Assembly: GCF_003234965.1 (NCBI RefSeq)
Contig: NZ_QKVK01000009.1
Location: forward strand, 124,001 to 188,000
Direction: 5' to 3'
DNA: 64,000 nucleotides
DNA from: Aestuariivirga litoralis
GTDB lineage: Bacteria > Pseudomonadota > Alphaproteobacteria > Rhizobiales > Aestuariivirgaceae
Of this stretch, positions 25,640-33,841 are shown piece after piece (position 1 is the stretch's first letter; each line of letters starts with the position of its first letter). Made by a program: the position numbers and the translations under genes. The notes beneath the pieces are model-generated. The model searched no databases. It saw nothing but the letters and a program-made list of their open reading frames with translations, and was not told where the DNA came from.

Positions 25640-26625
25640 TTCTTGTAGCCTTCGAGCACCGGTTCGGTGATCCTGAGGTCGTCGGCGAGCGACCGCTTGG
25701 GTCGCAGCCCCTTCTTCGACAGCATGGCGTGATAATGCTTCACCGCCTGCTCGGGCGTCACCTCGGATTCGATCACCGGGCGGAACAGCGCCACGAGGTC
25801 GAGCGGGCTTTCGGCGAGGTTGATCTTGCGGCCGAAGAGCGCGACCCTGGCCCCCGCCTTCTCGCCTTGGGCGAGCAGCTCGAAGCAGTCGCGCGTGGTG
25901 CCCGACGAGCCGCCGAGAATGCCGATGACGAGGCCCGGATCATGGCTGGCCAGCTCCTCCATCGCCTTGCGGCCATTGAACGGCATCTTGAGGAACAGCG
26001 GCCGCTCCACCTTCGCCATGCCGGCCAGCACGCGCATGATCATGTCGTTGACGAAGAAGGGCATGGCCTCGGCCGAGAGGTTCTGCGGCGCGTTGGGATT
26101 GAAGATCTCGAGGAAGTGGCGGAACTTGTGCTTCACCGCGTCCTCCCTGAAGGCGCGGTATTGCGTCACCGAGTCAAGGTCGCGCTCGAGGATGTTGTTG
26201 AAGGTGACGGAATAGAGGCCGAGGTCGCAGAACTTCGACACGTAGGAAAGGTTCGCGGTGCGCCACGGGCGCGACGGTTCCTTGGCGAAGTTGCCGGCGC
26301 GCGGGTGCCAGATGTCGGTCGTGTCGTTGGCGCGGATGGCGGGGGTGACGCCCGACTTGTCGAACAGGCCCTCCGCGATCAGCACTTCCATGTTGCAGAC
26401 GGCGCCCAGCATCACGTCCATCTGCTTCTGCCTGACGATGTCGCGGATCGTCTGGCGGAACTCGGGGATCGAGCGGTGCTTGCCTGACTGGTCGAGATAG
26501 TCGTGCGCACCCGTGCCCTTGACGCCGAAGGCATAGTCCGGGTCCTTGGCGTCGGCCAAAATGAAATCCTTCGGCCTGTACTTGCCGGCGGCGATGGTCT
26601 TCAGCTTCTTGTCGAGGGACTTCAC
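25636..26625 (-). CDS. Predicted TIM-barrel aldolase-like protein paired with a PfkB kinase
   Basis: A 329-residue protein that I do not recognise as a named enzyme. The second half looks like a class I aldolase barrel: a strand with Lys in RPLFLKMPFNGR, VIGILGGSSGTTRDCFELL, and the phosphate-loop-like AGARVALFGRKINLAE. These resemble DhnA/LacD-type aldolases. The N-terminal half holds AVCNMEVLIAEGLF and IRANDTTDIWHP. Translational coupling to the kinase supports cleavage of a phosphorylated sugar or sugar acid, but catalysis is inferred only. Confidence 0.55.
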   Translation of the reverse strand: MKSLDKKLKTIAAGKYRPKDFILADAKDPDYAFGVKGTGAHDYLDQSGKHRSIPEFRQTIRDIVRQKQMDVMLGAVCNMEVLIAEGLFDKSGVTPAIRANDTTDIWHPRAGNFAKEPSRPWRTANLSYVSKFCDLGLYSVTFNNILERDLDSVTQYRAFREDAVKHKFRHFLEIFNPNAPQNLSAEAMPFFVNDMIMRVLAGMAKVERPLFLKMPFNGRKAMEELASHDPGLVIGILGGSSGTTRDCFELLAQGEKAGARVALFGRKINLAESPLDLVALFRPVIESEVTPEQAVKHYHAMLSKKGLRPKRSLADDLRITEPVLEGYKK

Positions 26626-26737
26626 GGCGTCTCATCCTGCAGGTTGTTCGAGGCTGTCCCTTCTATCAGCCTTGCCATGACGGACAATGGCAATGTGGGG
26701 CTTTTCTTGTCTGCCCTGCCGTTGCAGGATGGCGGCC

Positions 26738-27442
26738 ATGACAAATCTCGTGATGATCCCCGCCTTCGGTTGCGACGAGCGCCTCTATGCCGAAATCGCG
26801 CCGCTGCTTCCGTCCAACGTGCTGAGCTCCACGGTCATTGCCGATGGCGCCGACTTTGCCACCTGCATCGAGCAGGTGCTGGCCCAGGCGCCAGAGCAGT
26901 TCGTGGTGCTCGGCACCTCCTTCGGTGGCCGGGTGGCGCTGGAAACGACGCTCGCCGCGCCGGATCGGGTGCAGGGGCTGATCGTCATCGGCTCCACCGC
27001 CGGCCCCGTGGCAGACCAGCGGGCCGGCCTTCGCCGCTCCGAGCGGCTGCGGGCAGGCGAGGCGGAGCAGGTGGCGCAGGAAATGGGCGACATGATCGCC
27101 CACATGGAAGGCCCCAACGGCGCGGCGGCACGCCAGGCCTTCATCGACATGTGCGCCACGCTGGGGCCGGACGCCATGACCCGCCAGTCCGACGCCTTGG
27201 CCCGGCGCATCGATCTCTATCCCCGGCTTGGCGAGATCACCTGCCCGGCCCTGATGCTGTGGGGGGTGAACGACAAGTTTTCTCCTGCCGCGGAAGGGCT
27301 GCGGATGTCATCGGCGATTGCCCGCGGCCGCTATGTGGAACTCGCCGACTGCGGCCATTTCCCCACGCTCGAATATCCCGACGAGACGGCGGCGGCGATC
27401 GACCACTGGATGGAAGACGTGGGGCTGTCGCCGAGGCTGTGA
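26738..27442 (+). CDS. Alpha/beta hydrolase
   Basis: A hydrolase-fold protein of about 234 residues. The nucleophile elbow VVLGTSFGGRVALE (GxSxG), an Asp in LMLWGVNDKFSP and the His in LADCGHFPTLEYP form a catalytic triad. ATG at 26738 (MTNLVMIPAFGCDERLY) is chosen from three nearby starts. The substrate is unknown; esterase or lactonase roles are both possible. It is divergent from the aldolase-like gene. Confidence 0.8.
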   Translation: MTNLVMIPAFGCDERLYAEIAPLLPSNVLSSTVIADGADFATCIEQVLAQAPEQFVVLGTSFGGRVALETTLAAPDRVQGLIVIGSTAGPVADQRAGLRRSERLRAGEAEQVAQEMGDMIAHMEGPNGAAARQAFIDMCATLGPDAMTRQSDALARRIDLYPRLGEITCPALMLWGVNDKFSPAAEGLRMSSAIARGRYVELADCGHFPTLEYPDETAAAIDHWMEDVGLSPRL

Positions 27443-27449
27443 GCACGGC

Positions 27450-28361
27450 CTATTTCAGGCTGGCGATGTAATCCGCAATGGCCTGGATGTCGCTCTCGGG
27501 CAGTTGCGAGATGTTGCGCTGGACCTGGCCCATGCCGCCGGAGGCGAGGCCGTCATAGCCCATCGCTTCGCCGTCCTTCAGGGCGGAGGCGAGGTCGGCG
27601 GCGTCGGTGTAGCGGCCGCGTTCGATGAGGCCGCGCAGGCTCGGCACCTTGCCCTTGCCTTCGGGATGCGGGCCGCCGGCGAAGGCACGTGACTCATCAA
27701 GGGCCATGAAGACGTTGCGTGGCGTGTGGCACTCCTGGCAGTGGCCGGGGCCGTTGACGAGGTAGGAGCCGCGGTTCCAGCTTTCGGACTGCGCGGGATC
27801 GGGCTTCCATGGCGTGGTGTCGAGGCCCACCCACTTCCACAGGCCCACGCCGCGGCGGATGAGCGGCAGGGCGGTGATGTCCGCCTCCTGCTCGGGCGAT
27901 GTCACCGGCGGCAGCGACGCGAGATAGGCGCGGATGTCCAGCACGTCTTCCGGTTTCATGTGGGCGTAGGACGTATAGGGAAGGGCGGGGATCAGGTTCT
28001 CGCCCTCTGGCGAGATGCCGCGCATCACGGCGTTGAGGAACTGCAGGTCGGTCCACTGGCCGATGCCGGTTGCGGCGTCGGGTGTCAGGTTCATCGGATA
28101 GAGCGTACCGACGGGTGTGTGGAGCGGGGCGCCGCCCGCCGGAACGGTATTCTCCACTCCCGCCAGTTCGGGCGAAGGCTGGTGGCAGGAAATGCAGCCG
28201 CCGGCGTGATAGAGGATCTTGCCATTGGCGAGGTCGGGCGTGTGCCCCGGCACATCCGCCGCGGTGAGCGGGCGCGGCGCGCTGAGGAGCCAGAAGGCGG
28301 CGAGCCCCAGCGCTGCGATGAGCGCCAGGGCCAGCCCGGTCCTTCTGGTGAAAAGCCTCAC
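27450..28361 (-). CDS. Membrane-anchored dihaem cytochrome c
   Basis: About 303 residues: one N-terminal membrane anchor (TGLALALIAALGLAAFWLL) and two class I cytochrome c domains with haem sites CISCH and CQECH. Candidate axial Met residues lie in LYPMNLTPD and in SGGMGQVQRN. It resembles the cytochrome subunits that pass electrons from periplasmic dehydrogenases to an oxidase. GTG at 28361 is proposed because the ATG at 28400 overlaps the upstream gene by 34 bases. It follows a cytochrome c'-type gene directly. Confidence 0.82.
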   Translation of the reverse strand: MRLFTRRTGLALALIAALGLAAFWLLSAPRPLTAADVPGHTPDLANGKILYHAGGCISCHQPSPELAGVENTVPAGGAPLHTPVGTLYPMNLTPDAATGIGQWTDLQFLNAVMRGISPEGENLIPALPYTSYAHMKPEDVLDIRAYLASLPPVTSPEQEADITALPLIRRGVGLWKWVGLDTTPWKPDPAQSESWNRGSYLVNGPGHCQECHTPRNVFMALDESRAFAGGPHPEGKGKVPSLRGLIERGRYTDAADLASALKDGEAMGYDGLASGGMGQVQRNISQLPESDIQAIADYIASLK

Positions 28362-28366
28362 GGGCC

Positions 28367-28825
28367 TTACTGGTCGGCCTGGCGGAACTTCTCGTGGCAA
28401 CCCTGGCAGGACTTGCCGAGGTCGGGGAAGGCCGCCTTGAAGGAAGCCTCGTCGGCCGAGGCCTTCACTGCGGCGACGGCCTTCATGTAGGCGCCGCCGG
28501 CGGCTTCGAAGCCGGCCGGGTCGGTCCAGATCTCGGCCTTGGCCTCGGTCTTCAGGTCGCCGCCCGGCTTGGTGTCCTCACCCCACCACCCGGCCCATCC
28601 GGCACAGGCGGCCTCGGCGGCGGCGATGGCGGCATCGTTTGCCGCCTTGTCATAGGGCTTCTGGCCCTTGATGACGGGAACCATCACCTTCATCATCGCG
28701 CCATTGGCCTTCATGCAGGCCTCGCGCGCCTCGATCGACGCCTTGGCATCCGCCATGGCCGCCGAGGAAAGGCCAAGCGCCAGAACGCCCGCCGTGAAAA
28801 GTCCCATCGCAATCTTCGACACCAT
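28367..28825 (-). CDS. Class II cytochrome c (cytochrome c'-like)
   Basis: A 152-residue secreted protein with a signal peptide (VLALGLSSAAMADA) and a four-helix class II cytochrome c domain. The single haem motif CQGCHEKFR stands at the C-terminus, as in cytochromes c' and c556. Roles in the family include NO binding and electron transfer. Its partner is the dihaem cytochrome gene immediately downstream. Confidence 0.88.
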   Translation of the reverse strand: MVSKIAMGLFTAGVLALGLSSAAMADAKASIEAREACMKANGAMMKVMVPVIKGQKPYDKAANDAAIAAAEAACAGWAGWWGEDTKPGGDLKTEAKAEIWTDPAGFEAAGGAYMKAVAAVKASADEASFKAAFPDLGKSCQGCHEKFRQADQ

Positions 28826-29003
28826 GAACGCTGCTCCTCCTGAGGCTGTGGTTGGCGTGAACTCTACGCGGAGTTACTGCAACTTATTCCATCACAATTC
28901 GGTGTACGCTTCCAGACGGCTCTAACGCCTTGTTAACAATGCCGCAAAACCGCCCGGATCGGGCCTCGCAGCCGCCACGAGCAAGGATCATGCTGCACTG
29001 CAC

Positions 29004-29020
29004 GACATCCTTAGGATGTC
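29004..29020. promoter_or_regulatory. Perfect inverted repeat upstream of a 53-residue gene
   Basis: GACATCC-TTA-GGATGTC, with a following CTTAAGG, ends 20 bases before the small gene's ATG. It may be an operator or a 5' leader hairpin. Confidence 0.4.
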
Positions 29021-29040
29021 CTTAAGGTCAGGCAACGACA

Positions 29041-29202
29041 ATGGCTCGCAGCAAGGACGAGAAGGTGGGCAGAATGCAGACGGACGATACCCAACAGGCC
29101 GCACAACCCGCGGTCCGCAAGCGCAAGCCGGTGCTGAGCCCGGAACTGCGCGAGGTGCTTCACATGCTGAAGTCGCTGGAAACGAAGCCCGCCCAGGGCT
29201 GA
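29041..29202 (+). CDS. Short basic protein of 53 residues
   Basis: A 54-codon frame not previously expected because of its size. It begins MARSKDEKVGRMQTD and ends in LSPELREVLHMLKSLE plus a short tail. The middle is basic (VRKRKPVLSPEL) and the end would form an amphipathic helix. AAGGTCAGG precedes the ATG, and a terminator follows 22 bases after the stop. These bracketing signals suggest a real gene; no function is known. A second ATG at codon 12 is possible. Confidence 0.55.
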   Translation: MARSKDEKVGRMQTDDTQQAAQPAVRKRKPVLSPELREVLHMLKSLETKPAQG

Positions 29203-29224
29203 GATTTCGGCGAGCTTGCGAAAG

Positions 29225-29246
29225 AGGGCGGGGTCAATCCCGCCCT
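29225..29246 (+). terminator. Rho-independent terminator
   Basis: AGGGCGGG-GTCAAT-CCCGCCCT followed by TTCGTGTTTT. It lies between the short plus-strand gene and the convergent receiver gene and could serve both. Confidence 0.7.
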
Positions 29247-29255
29247 TTCGTGTTT

Positions 29256-29714
29256 TCAGGCCTCGTCCCGCAGGCGGCCGAGGGCGGCCTTCACGGCCTC
29301 ATGCAGCTCGTTGCGGTTGGCAGGCTTGGGGAGCGCGATGTCGAAGGTGTCGCGCCATTCGCCGGTGCGGACGGAATCCGCGAGGAAGGCCGACAGCGCC
29401 ATCAGCGGCGTGGCGGCAACCTGTCCACCCATCTGGCGGATCGAGCGGGCGGCGGTGATGCCGTCCATGATCGGCATCTCGATATCGAGCACGATCACGT
29501 CGAATTCGTTCTCCGAGGCGCTTTTCACCGCCTCCTCGCCGTGGATCACGGCCTCCACGTCGCAGCCCATGCCCTTCAGCATGGCGGCGGTGACGATGCG
29601 CACGGGATCGCAATCCTCGGCCAGCAGCAGGCGCGGGCGCCCGCCATGCGGCGCTTCGAGCTTCAGCGACTTCTTTTCGGGCGCTGCCAAGAGTGCCGCC
29701 GGCTCTGCCATCAT
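29256..29714 (-). CDS. Stand-alone response-regulator receiver protein
   Basis: A single REC domain of about 152 residues with a short, Ala-rich N-terminal extension. The acidic pocket (LLLAEDCDPVR), phosphoacceptor Asp (VIVLDIEMPIMDG) and conserved Lys (ALPKPANRNEL) are intact. No output domain is present, so it may act as a phosphorelay shuttle or a protein-interaction switch. ATG at 29714 is chosen; no kinase gene is adjacent. Confidence 0.85.
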   Translation of the reverse strand: MMAEPAALLAAPEKKSLKLEAPHGGRPRLLLAEDCDPVRIVTAAMLKGMGCDVEAVIHGEEAVKSASENEFDVIVLDIEMPIMDGITAARSIRQMGGQVAATPLMALSAFLADSVRTGEWRDTFDIALPKPANRNELHEAVKAALGRLRDEA

Positions 29715-29806
29715 TCCCACTGACCTTTTCCCACGTCCGGGGACGCTAGCGGCCAATGGTTTTCAATTGGTGAGGCGGTGGCGCCGTCGGTGGCTATGGT
29801 AAACTT

Positions 29807-30454
29807 TTACTTGGTGCCGAACATGCGGTCGCCCGCATCGCCCAGCCCCGGCACGATGTAGCCGTGGTCATTGAGATGGCTGTCCACCGCCGCGGTGTAG
29901 ATCGGCACGTCGGGGTGGTCCGCGGTCACGCGCTTCACGCCCTCGGGCGCGGCCAGCAGGCAGACGAGGCGCACGTCCCTGGCGCCGGCGTCCTTCAGCT
30001 TCTGGATGGCATAGGCGGTGGAATTGCCGGTGGCCAGCATCGGGTCCACAACGATCACCGGCCGTTCGCCGATGTCGGAAGGCACCTTGAAGTAGTATTC
30101 CACCGGCTTCAGCGTCACCGGGTCGCGGTAGAGGCCGATATGGCCGATGCGGGCCGAGGGCAGCAGGTCCAGCATGCCCTCGAGCAGCCCGTTGCCGGCG
30201 CGCAGGATCGATACGATGACCAGCTTCTTGCCCTTGAGGATGGGGGCATCCATCTCGGTCAAGGGCGTCTCGATCTTCTGGGTGGTCATGGGGAGGTCGC
30301 GGGTGACCTCATAGGCCAGCAGCAGGCTGATCTCGCGCAGGAGCTGGCGGAACACGGCGGAGGGCGTGTTCTTGTCGCGCATCAGCGAGAGCTTGTGGAG
30401 CACCAGCGGGTGATCGACCACGACGAGTGTTTTGGGGGTGCTGCTCGCGGCCAT
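29807..30454 (-). CDS. upp: Uracil phosphoribosyltransferase
   Basis: Pyrimidine salvage enzyme making UMP from uracil and PRPP. At 215 residues it has family length. The flexible loop [13 protein letters not shown], the PRPP site [16 protein letters not shown] and the uracil-binding end [17 protein letters not shown] are all present. The ATG at 30454 begins [17 protein letters not shown]; the longer frame to 30502 is not typical. Confidence 0.96.
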   Translation of the reverse strand: MAASSTPKTLVVVDHPLVLHKLSLMRDKNTPSAVFRQLLREISLLLAYEVTRDLPMTTQKIETPLTEMDAPILKGKKLVIVSILRAGNGLLEGMLDLLPSARIGHIGLYRDPVTLKPVEYYFKVPSDIGERPVIVVDPMLATGNSTAYAIQKLKDAGARDVRLVCLLAAPEGVKRVTADHPDVPIYTAAVDSHLNDHGYIVPGLGDAGDRMFGTK

Positions 30455-30561
30455 GGCGTCTCTCCTGTCGAAATCGCCTTCGTTTTGCGGAATGCGCCCC
30501 ACGTTTTCAAGCGCAGGCGGAACTCATCCACGGTTTTGCGCGATTGTGTTTCGCTTGGGGC

Positions 30562-30608
30562 TTGCGTGCGAACCGGGGGTTGCCTATATCCGTAACGCCT
30601 ATCGTTAC
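30562..30608 (+). promoter_or_regulatory. Promoter with overlapping inverted repeat for the VOC-wrbA operon
   Basis: TTGCGT (30562-30567), a 17-base spacer and TATATC (30585-30590) form a sigma70-like promoter. An exact palindrome GTAACG-CCTAT-CGTTAC (30592-30608) covers the expected start site, as a repressor operator would. Confidence 0.5.
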
Positions 30609-30622
30609 AGAAAGGGACGTCC

Positions 30623-31129
30623 ATGTCCGCCTCTGCCCCGATCCCGGCCGGCACGCGCATCGGCCATGTTCACCTCAAGGTGTCCGACATCCAGCGGGCG
30701 CTGGACTTCTATTGCGGCGTGCTCGGCTTCGAGCTGCAGCAGATGTATGGCAGCCAGGCCGCCTTCGTCTCGGCCGGCGGCTATCACCATCACATCGGCC
30801 TCAACACCTGGGAGAGTGCCGGCGGCCAGCCGCCGCCCCCGGGCACCACGGGGCTCTATCATGTCGCCATCCTCTATCCCACCCGCGCCGACCTTGCAGA
30901 CGCGCTGAAGCGCCTCGTGGTCAACAAGGTGCAACTTGACGGGGCAGCCGACCATGGCGTGTCGGAGGCGCTCTATCTTCATGACCCCGACATGAACGGC
31001 ATCGAGCTTTACTGGGACAAACCGGAATCCGACTGGCCGCGTAACGGCGATGGCAGCATCGCCATGACCACGCAGCGGCTCGATCTCAACGACCTCATCA
31101 ACACCAAGCAAAAAAAGGAAAACACATGA
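30623..31129 (+). CDS. VOC family protein (glyoxalase/extradiol dioxygenase-like)
   Basis: A 168-residue vicinal-oxygen-chelate protein. Probable metal ligands lie in [27 protein letters not shown] and [10 protein letters not shown] (His, His, Glu). The form resembles catechol 2,3-dioxygenase-like CatE members. It overlaps wrbA by ATGA, so a role in quinone or quinol handling is plausible. AAAGGGACG precedes the ATG. Confidence 0.83.
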   Translation: MSASAPIPAGTRIGHVHLKVSDIQRALDFYCGVLGFELQQMYGSQAAFVSAGGYHHHIGLNTWESAGGQPPPPGTTGLYHVAILYPTRADLADALKRLVVNKVQLDGAADHGVSEALYLHDPDMNGIELYWDKPESDWPRNGDGSIAMTTQRLDLNDLINTKQKKENT

Positions 31130-31728
31130 CGAAAGTTCTCGTGCTCTACTACTCCGCCTGGGGCCACATGGAGCAGATGGCCTATGCCGCCGCCGAAGGT
31201 GCCAAGGAAGCAGGCGCCCACGTCGACGTGAAGCGCGTGCCGGAGCTGGTGCCGGAGGATGTGGCCAAGGCCGCCTGGTACAAGCTCGACCAGAAGGCGC
31301 CGATCGCCAAGCCGGAAGAGCTGGCCGACTATGACGCCATCATCTTCGCCTGCGGCACGCGCTATGGCACCATGGCGTCGCAGATGCGCAACTTCATCGA
31401 CCAGACCGGCCCGCTGTGGGCCAAGCAGGCGCTGATGGGCAAGGTCGGCTCGGCCATGACCTCGTCGGCCACCCAGCACGGCGGCCAGGAATCGACGCTG
31501 CTCGGCTTCATCCCCACCATGCTGCACCATGGCATGGTCGTCGTCGGCCTGCCCTATACCTGGGCTGGCCAGTCGGGCGTGGACGAGATCCGCGGCGGCT
31601 CGCCCTATGGTGCCTCCACCATCACCAATTCCGACGGCAGCCGCCAGCCCGCCCAGCATGAGCTCGACGGCGCCCGCTACCAGGGCAAGCACGTGGCCGA
31701 AATCGCCGCGAAGCTCATCAGGAAGTAA
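31126..31728 (+). CDS. wrbA: NAD(P)H:quinone oxidoreductase, WrbA type
   Basis: A 200-residue flavodoxin-like FMN enzyme that reduces quinones by two electrons. WrbA marks are [49 protein letters not shown] and [18 protein letters not shown]. It is translationally coupled to the VOC gene and ends at a strong terminator. Confidence 0.95.
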   Translation: MTKVLVLYYSAWGHMEQMAYAAAEGAKEAGAHVDVKRVPELVPEDVAKAAWYKLDQKAPIAKPEELADYDAIIFACGTRYGTMASQMRNFIDQTGPLWAKQALMGKVGSAMTSSATQHGGQESTLLGFIPTMLHHGMVVVGLPYTWAGQSGVDEIRGGSPYGASTITNSDGSRQPAQHELDGARYQGKHVAEIAAKLIRK

Positions 31729-31750
31729 GCGCGGCACCAGCGCGACGAGA

Positions 31751-31780
31751 ATGCCCGGGCATGCCCCGGGCATTTTTTTT
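31751..31780 (+). terminator. Strong Rho-independent terminator after wrbA
   Basis: ATGCCCGGG-CATGC-CCCGGGCAT followed by seven T. The stem arms are identical to the second hairpin of repeat copy B, so this may be a relative of that element. It lies between convergent wrbA and the HisC-like gene. Confidence 0.9.
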
Positions 31781-31784
31781 GATA

Positions 31785-32885
31785 TCAGTCGGCCTTCGCC
31801 AGCGCCTTCGGAAGTTCCTCGGCGAAGAGCGCGAGATCTTCTCCCGTGCCCGCCGTGACGCGGATGCAGCGGTTGAGCGGCGCCACCCCGGGCATGCGCA
31901 CGAAGATGCCCGCCGCCACCAGCGCATCGAGCACGCGCCTGGCATGATCGCCATCACGCCCGCAGTCGATCGCCACGAAATTGGTGGCCGACGGCAGCGG
32001 CGTGAGGCCGTTGCTGCGCGCGATGGCAGCGATCCGGTCGCGTGCGGTAATGACCTTGCCCACCACGCTGTTCAAATGCGGCTGGTCGCCCAGCGCGGCG
32101 ATGCCTGCAACCTGGCCCAGCTTGGTGACGCCGAAGTGATTGCGGATCTTGTCGAAGGCGCGGATGAGGTCGGCGTGGCCGATGCAGTAGCCAAGCCGCA
32201 GGCCGGCAAGGCCATAGGCCTTGGAGAAGGTGCGGAAGCGCAACAGACTCGGGTTCGTCACGTCGAGCGGTGGCAGCGTGCCTTCGGGCGCGAATTCGCC
32301 ATAGGCCTCGTCCAGCATGAGGAGCGCACCGTCGGGAATGCGGTCGATCATGCGCTGTACGCTGCCATGATCCCACCAGCTGCCCATCGGGTTGTCCGGA
32401 TTGGCAAAGTAGATGAGGCGGGCCGTCTCGCGCGTGGCGAGGTCGATGAGCGAGTCAGGGTCTTCCCGGTCGTCCACGTAAGGCGTGGTCACCAGCCGGC
32501 CACCGAAGCCCTGGACATGGAAGTTGAAGGTCGGGTAGGCGCCGAGCGAGGTTGCGACCGTGACACCCGGCTCGACGAACAGCCGCACGGCATAGCCGAA
32601 GAGGCCGTCGATGCCTTCGCCCACCATCACGTTCTCCGGCGCAACGCCGAGATGCTTCGCCAGCGCCGCCTTGATGTCGTGGTTCTCGGGATCGCAATAC
32701 TGCCAGCTCTCCGCCGCCGCGGCCGCGATGGCGGCGATCACCGTGGGTGAGGGGCCGAAGACGCTCTCGTTGGCGCCGATGCGGGCGCGGAACTTCGTTC
32801 CCGTGCGGCGTTCGAGCGCTTCCGGCCCGACGAAGGGCACCGAGGAGGGGAGCTTGTCGACGAGCGGCGTGAAGGGAAACGGCAT
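31785..32885 (-). CDS. HisC-like PLP aminotransferase (class I/II)
   Basis: A 366-residue fold type I aminotransferase of the histidinol-phosphate group. Features: RIGANESVFGPSP, YFANPDNPMGSWW, MLDEAYGEFAP and the PLP Lys in FRTFSKAYGLAGLRLGYCIG. It might serve histidine or aromatic amino acid synthesis, but its operon with an epimerase and a glycosidase-like gene suggests another amino substrate. The symbol is withheld for that reason. Confidence 0.82.
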   Translation of the reverse strand: MPFPFTPLVDKLPSSVPFVGPEALERRTGTKFRARIGANESVFGPSPTVIAAIAAAAAESWQYCDPENHDIKAALAKHLGVAPENVMVGEGIDGLFGYAVRLFVEPGVTVATSLGAYPTFNFHVQGFGGRLVTTPYVDDREDPDSLIDLATRETARLIYFANPDNPMGSWWDHGSVQRMIDRIPDGALLMLDEAYGEFAPEGTLPPLDVTNPSLLRFRTFSKAYGLAGLRLGYCIGHADLIRAFDKIRNHFGVTKLGQVAGIAALGDQPHLNSVVGKVITARDRIAAIARSNGLTPLPSATNFVAIDCGRDGDHARRVLDALVAAGIFVRMPGVAPLNRCIRVTAGTGEDLALFAEELPKALAKAD

Positions 32886-33772
32886 CAGATGTATTTCCGC
32901 CAGTCGTGTTCTTCCCTGAAGCCCAGGACGTCGCGGATCTTTGCGTTTGAGAGCGGCGCCTCGTTGCCGGCCATCGGCCGCTTCAGCGGAATCTGCGGCA
33001 CGTATTTGTTAAGGAATTCGGCCGTCGGCTCCCTCGTGGTGATGGTGTCGTTCACCGCATTGAACACCTGGAAGCCGAGCCCGTCCTTCTCGATGCAGAG
33101 ATGCACGATCTGGCCCAGGTCACGCGCGTCGATGTAGCTCCAGGCATTGCGCTTGCGGCTCATCGGGTTGTCGAGGAAGCCGCGGAACATCGGGTATTCA
33201 TGCGGCTCGATGACGTTGCCGATGCGCAGCGCATAGATGTCGGCGCCAAAGCGCATGGCGAAGGCGCGCGCCGTCTTCTCGTTCACCACCTTGGACAGGC
33301 CGTAGGAGTCCATCGGGTCGATGTCATAGTCCTCTTCCAGCGGGAAATGGTGATAGTCCTTGTCGCCCTCGGCGAAGCAGACGCCGTAGGTCGTCTCGCT
33401 CGACGCGATGATCACCTTGCGCACGCCGAGCTTCATCGCCGCCTCGATGACATTGTAGGTGGAGACGGTGTTGACGGTGAAGGTGGTGTTGTCCGGCTGG
33501 ATCAGCACGCGCGGCACGGCGGCGAAATGGACGACCGCATCGGGGGGCGAGGGCACGCGGCCCCTGTCATAGCCGTCGAAGCCATGGTGCATGGTCATGG
33601 CATTGAACACCTGGCCGGAATCGGTGACGTCGGTGATCAGCGTGTTGACACCGGGGCAGTCGAGCGGCTTCAGGTCGAGGTTGAGGATGTCGTAGCCCTT
33701 GGCCTTGAGCCACGGCACGACATGCTTGCCGGCCTTGCCGGACCCGCCGGTGAAGATGATGCGCTTTGCCAT
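32885..33772 (-). CDS. NAD-dependent epimerase/dehydratase (extended SDR)
   Basis: A 295-residue extended SDR. FTGGSGKAGKHVVPWL binds the nucleotide; SSETTYG and YGLSKVVNE (Y-x3-K) form the active site. The short length and DVTDSGQVFNAM region resemble uronate dehydrogenases and nucleotide-sugar epimerases. Its stop overlaps the start of the HisC-like gene by one base, indicating a shared operon. Confidence 0.82.
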   Translation of the reverse strand: MAKRIIFTGGSGKAGKHVVPWLKAKGYDILNLDLKPLDCPGVNTLITDVTDSGQVFNAMTMHHGFDGYDRGRVPSPPDAVVHFAAVPRVLIQPDNTTFTVNTVSTYNVIEAAMKLGVRKVIIASSETTYGVCFAEGDKDYHHFPLEEDYDIDPMDSYGLSKVVNEKTARAFAMRFGADIYALRIGNVIEPHEYPMFRGFLDNPMSRKRNAWSYIDARDLGQIVHLCIEKDGLGFQVFNAVNDTITTREPTAEFLNKYVPQIPLKRPMAGNEAPLSNAKIRDVLGFREEHDWRKYI

Positions 33773-33841
33773 GATGACCTCTGCTCCAACACGCGAGCCA
33801 TGTTGTTAGGAGAGCGGCCCCGGGCTGGCAAGGGGAGGCGG

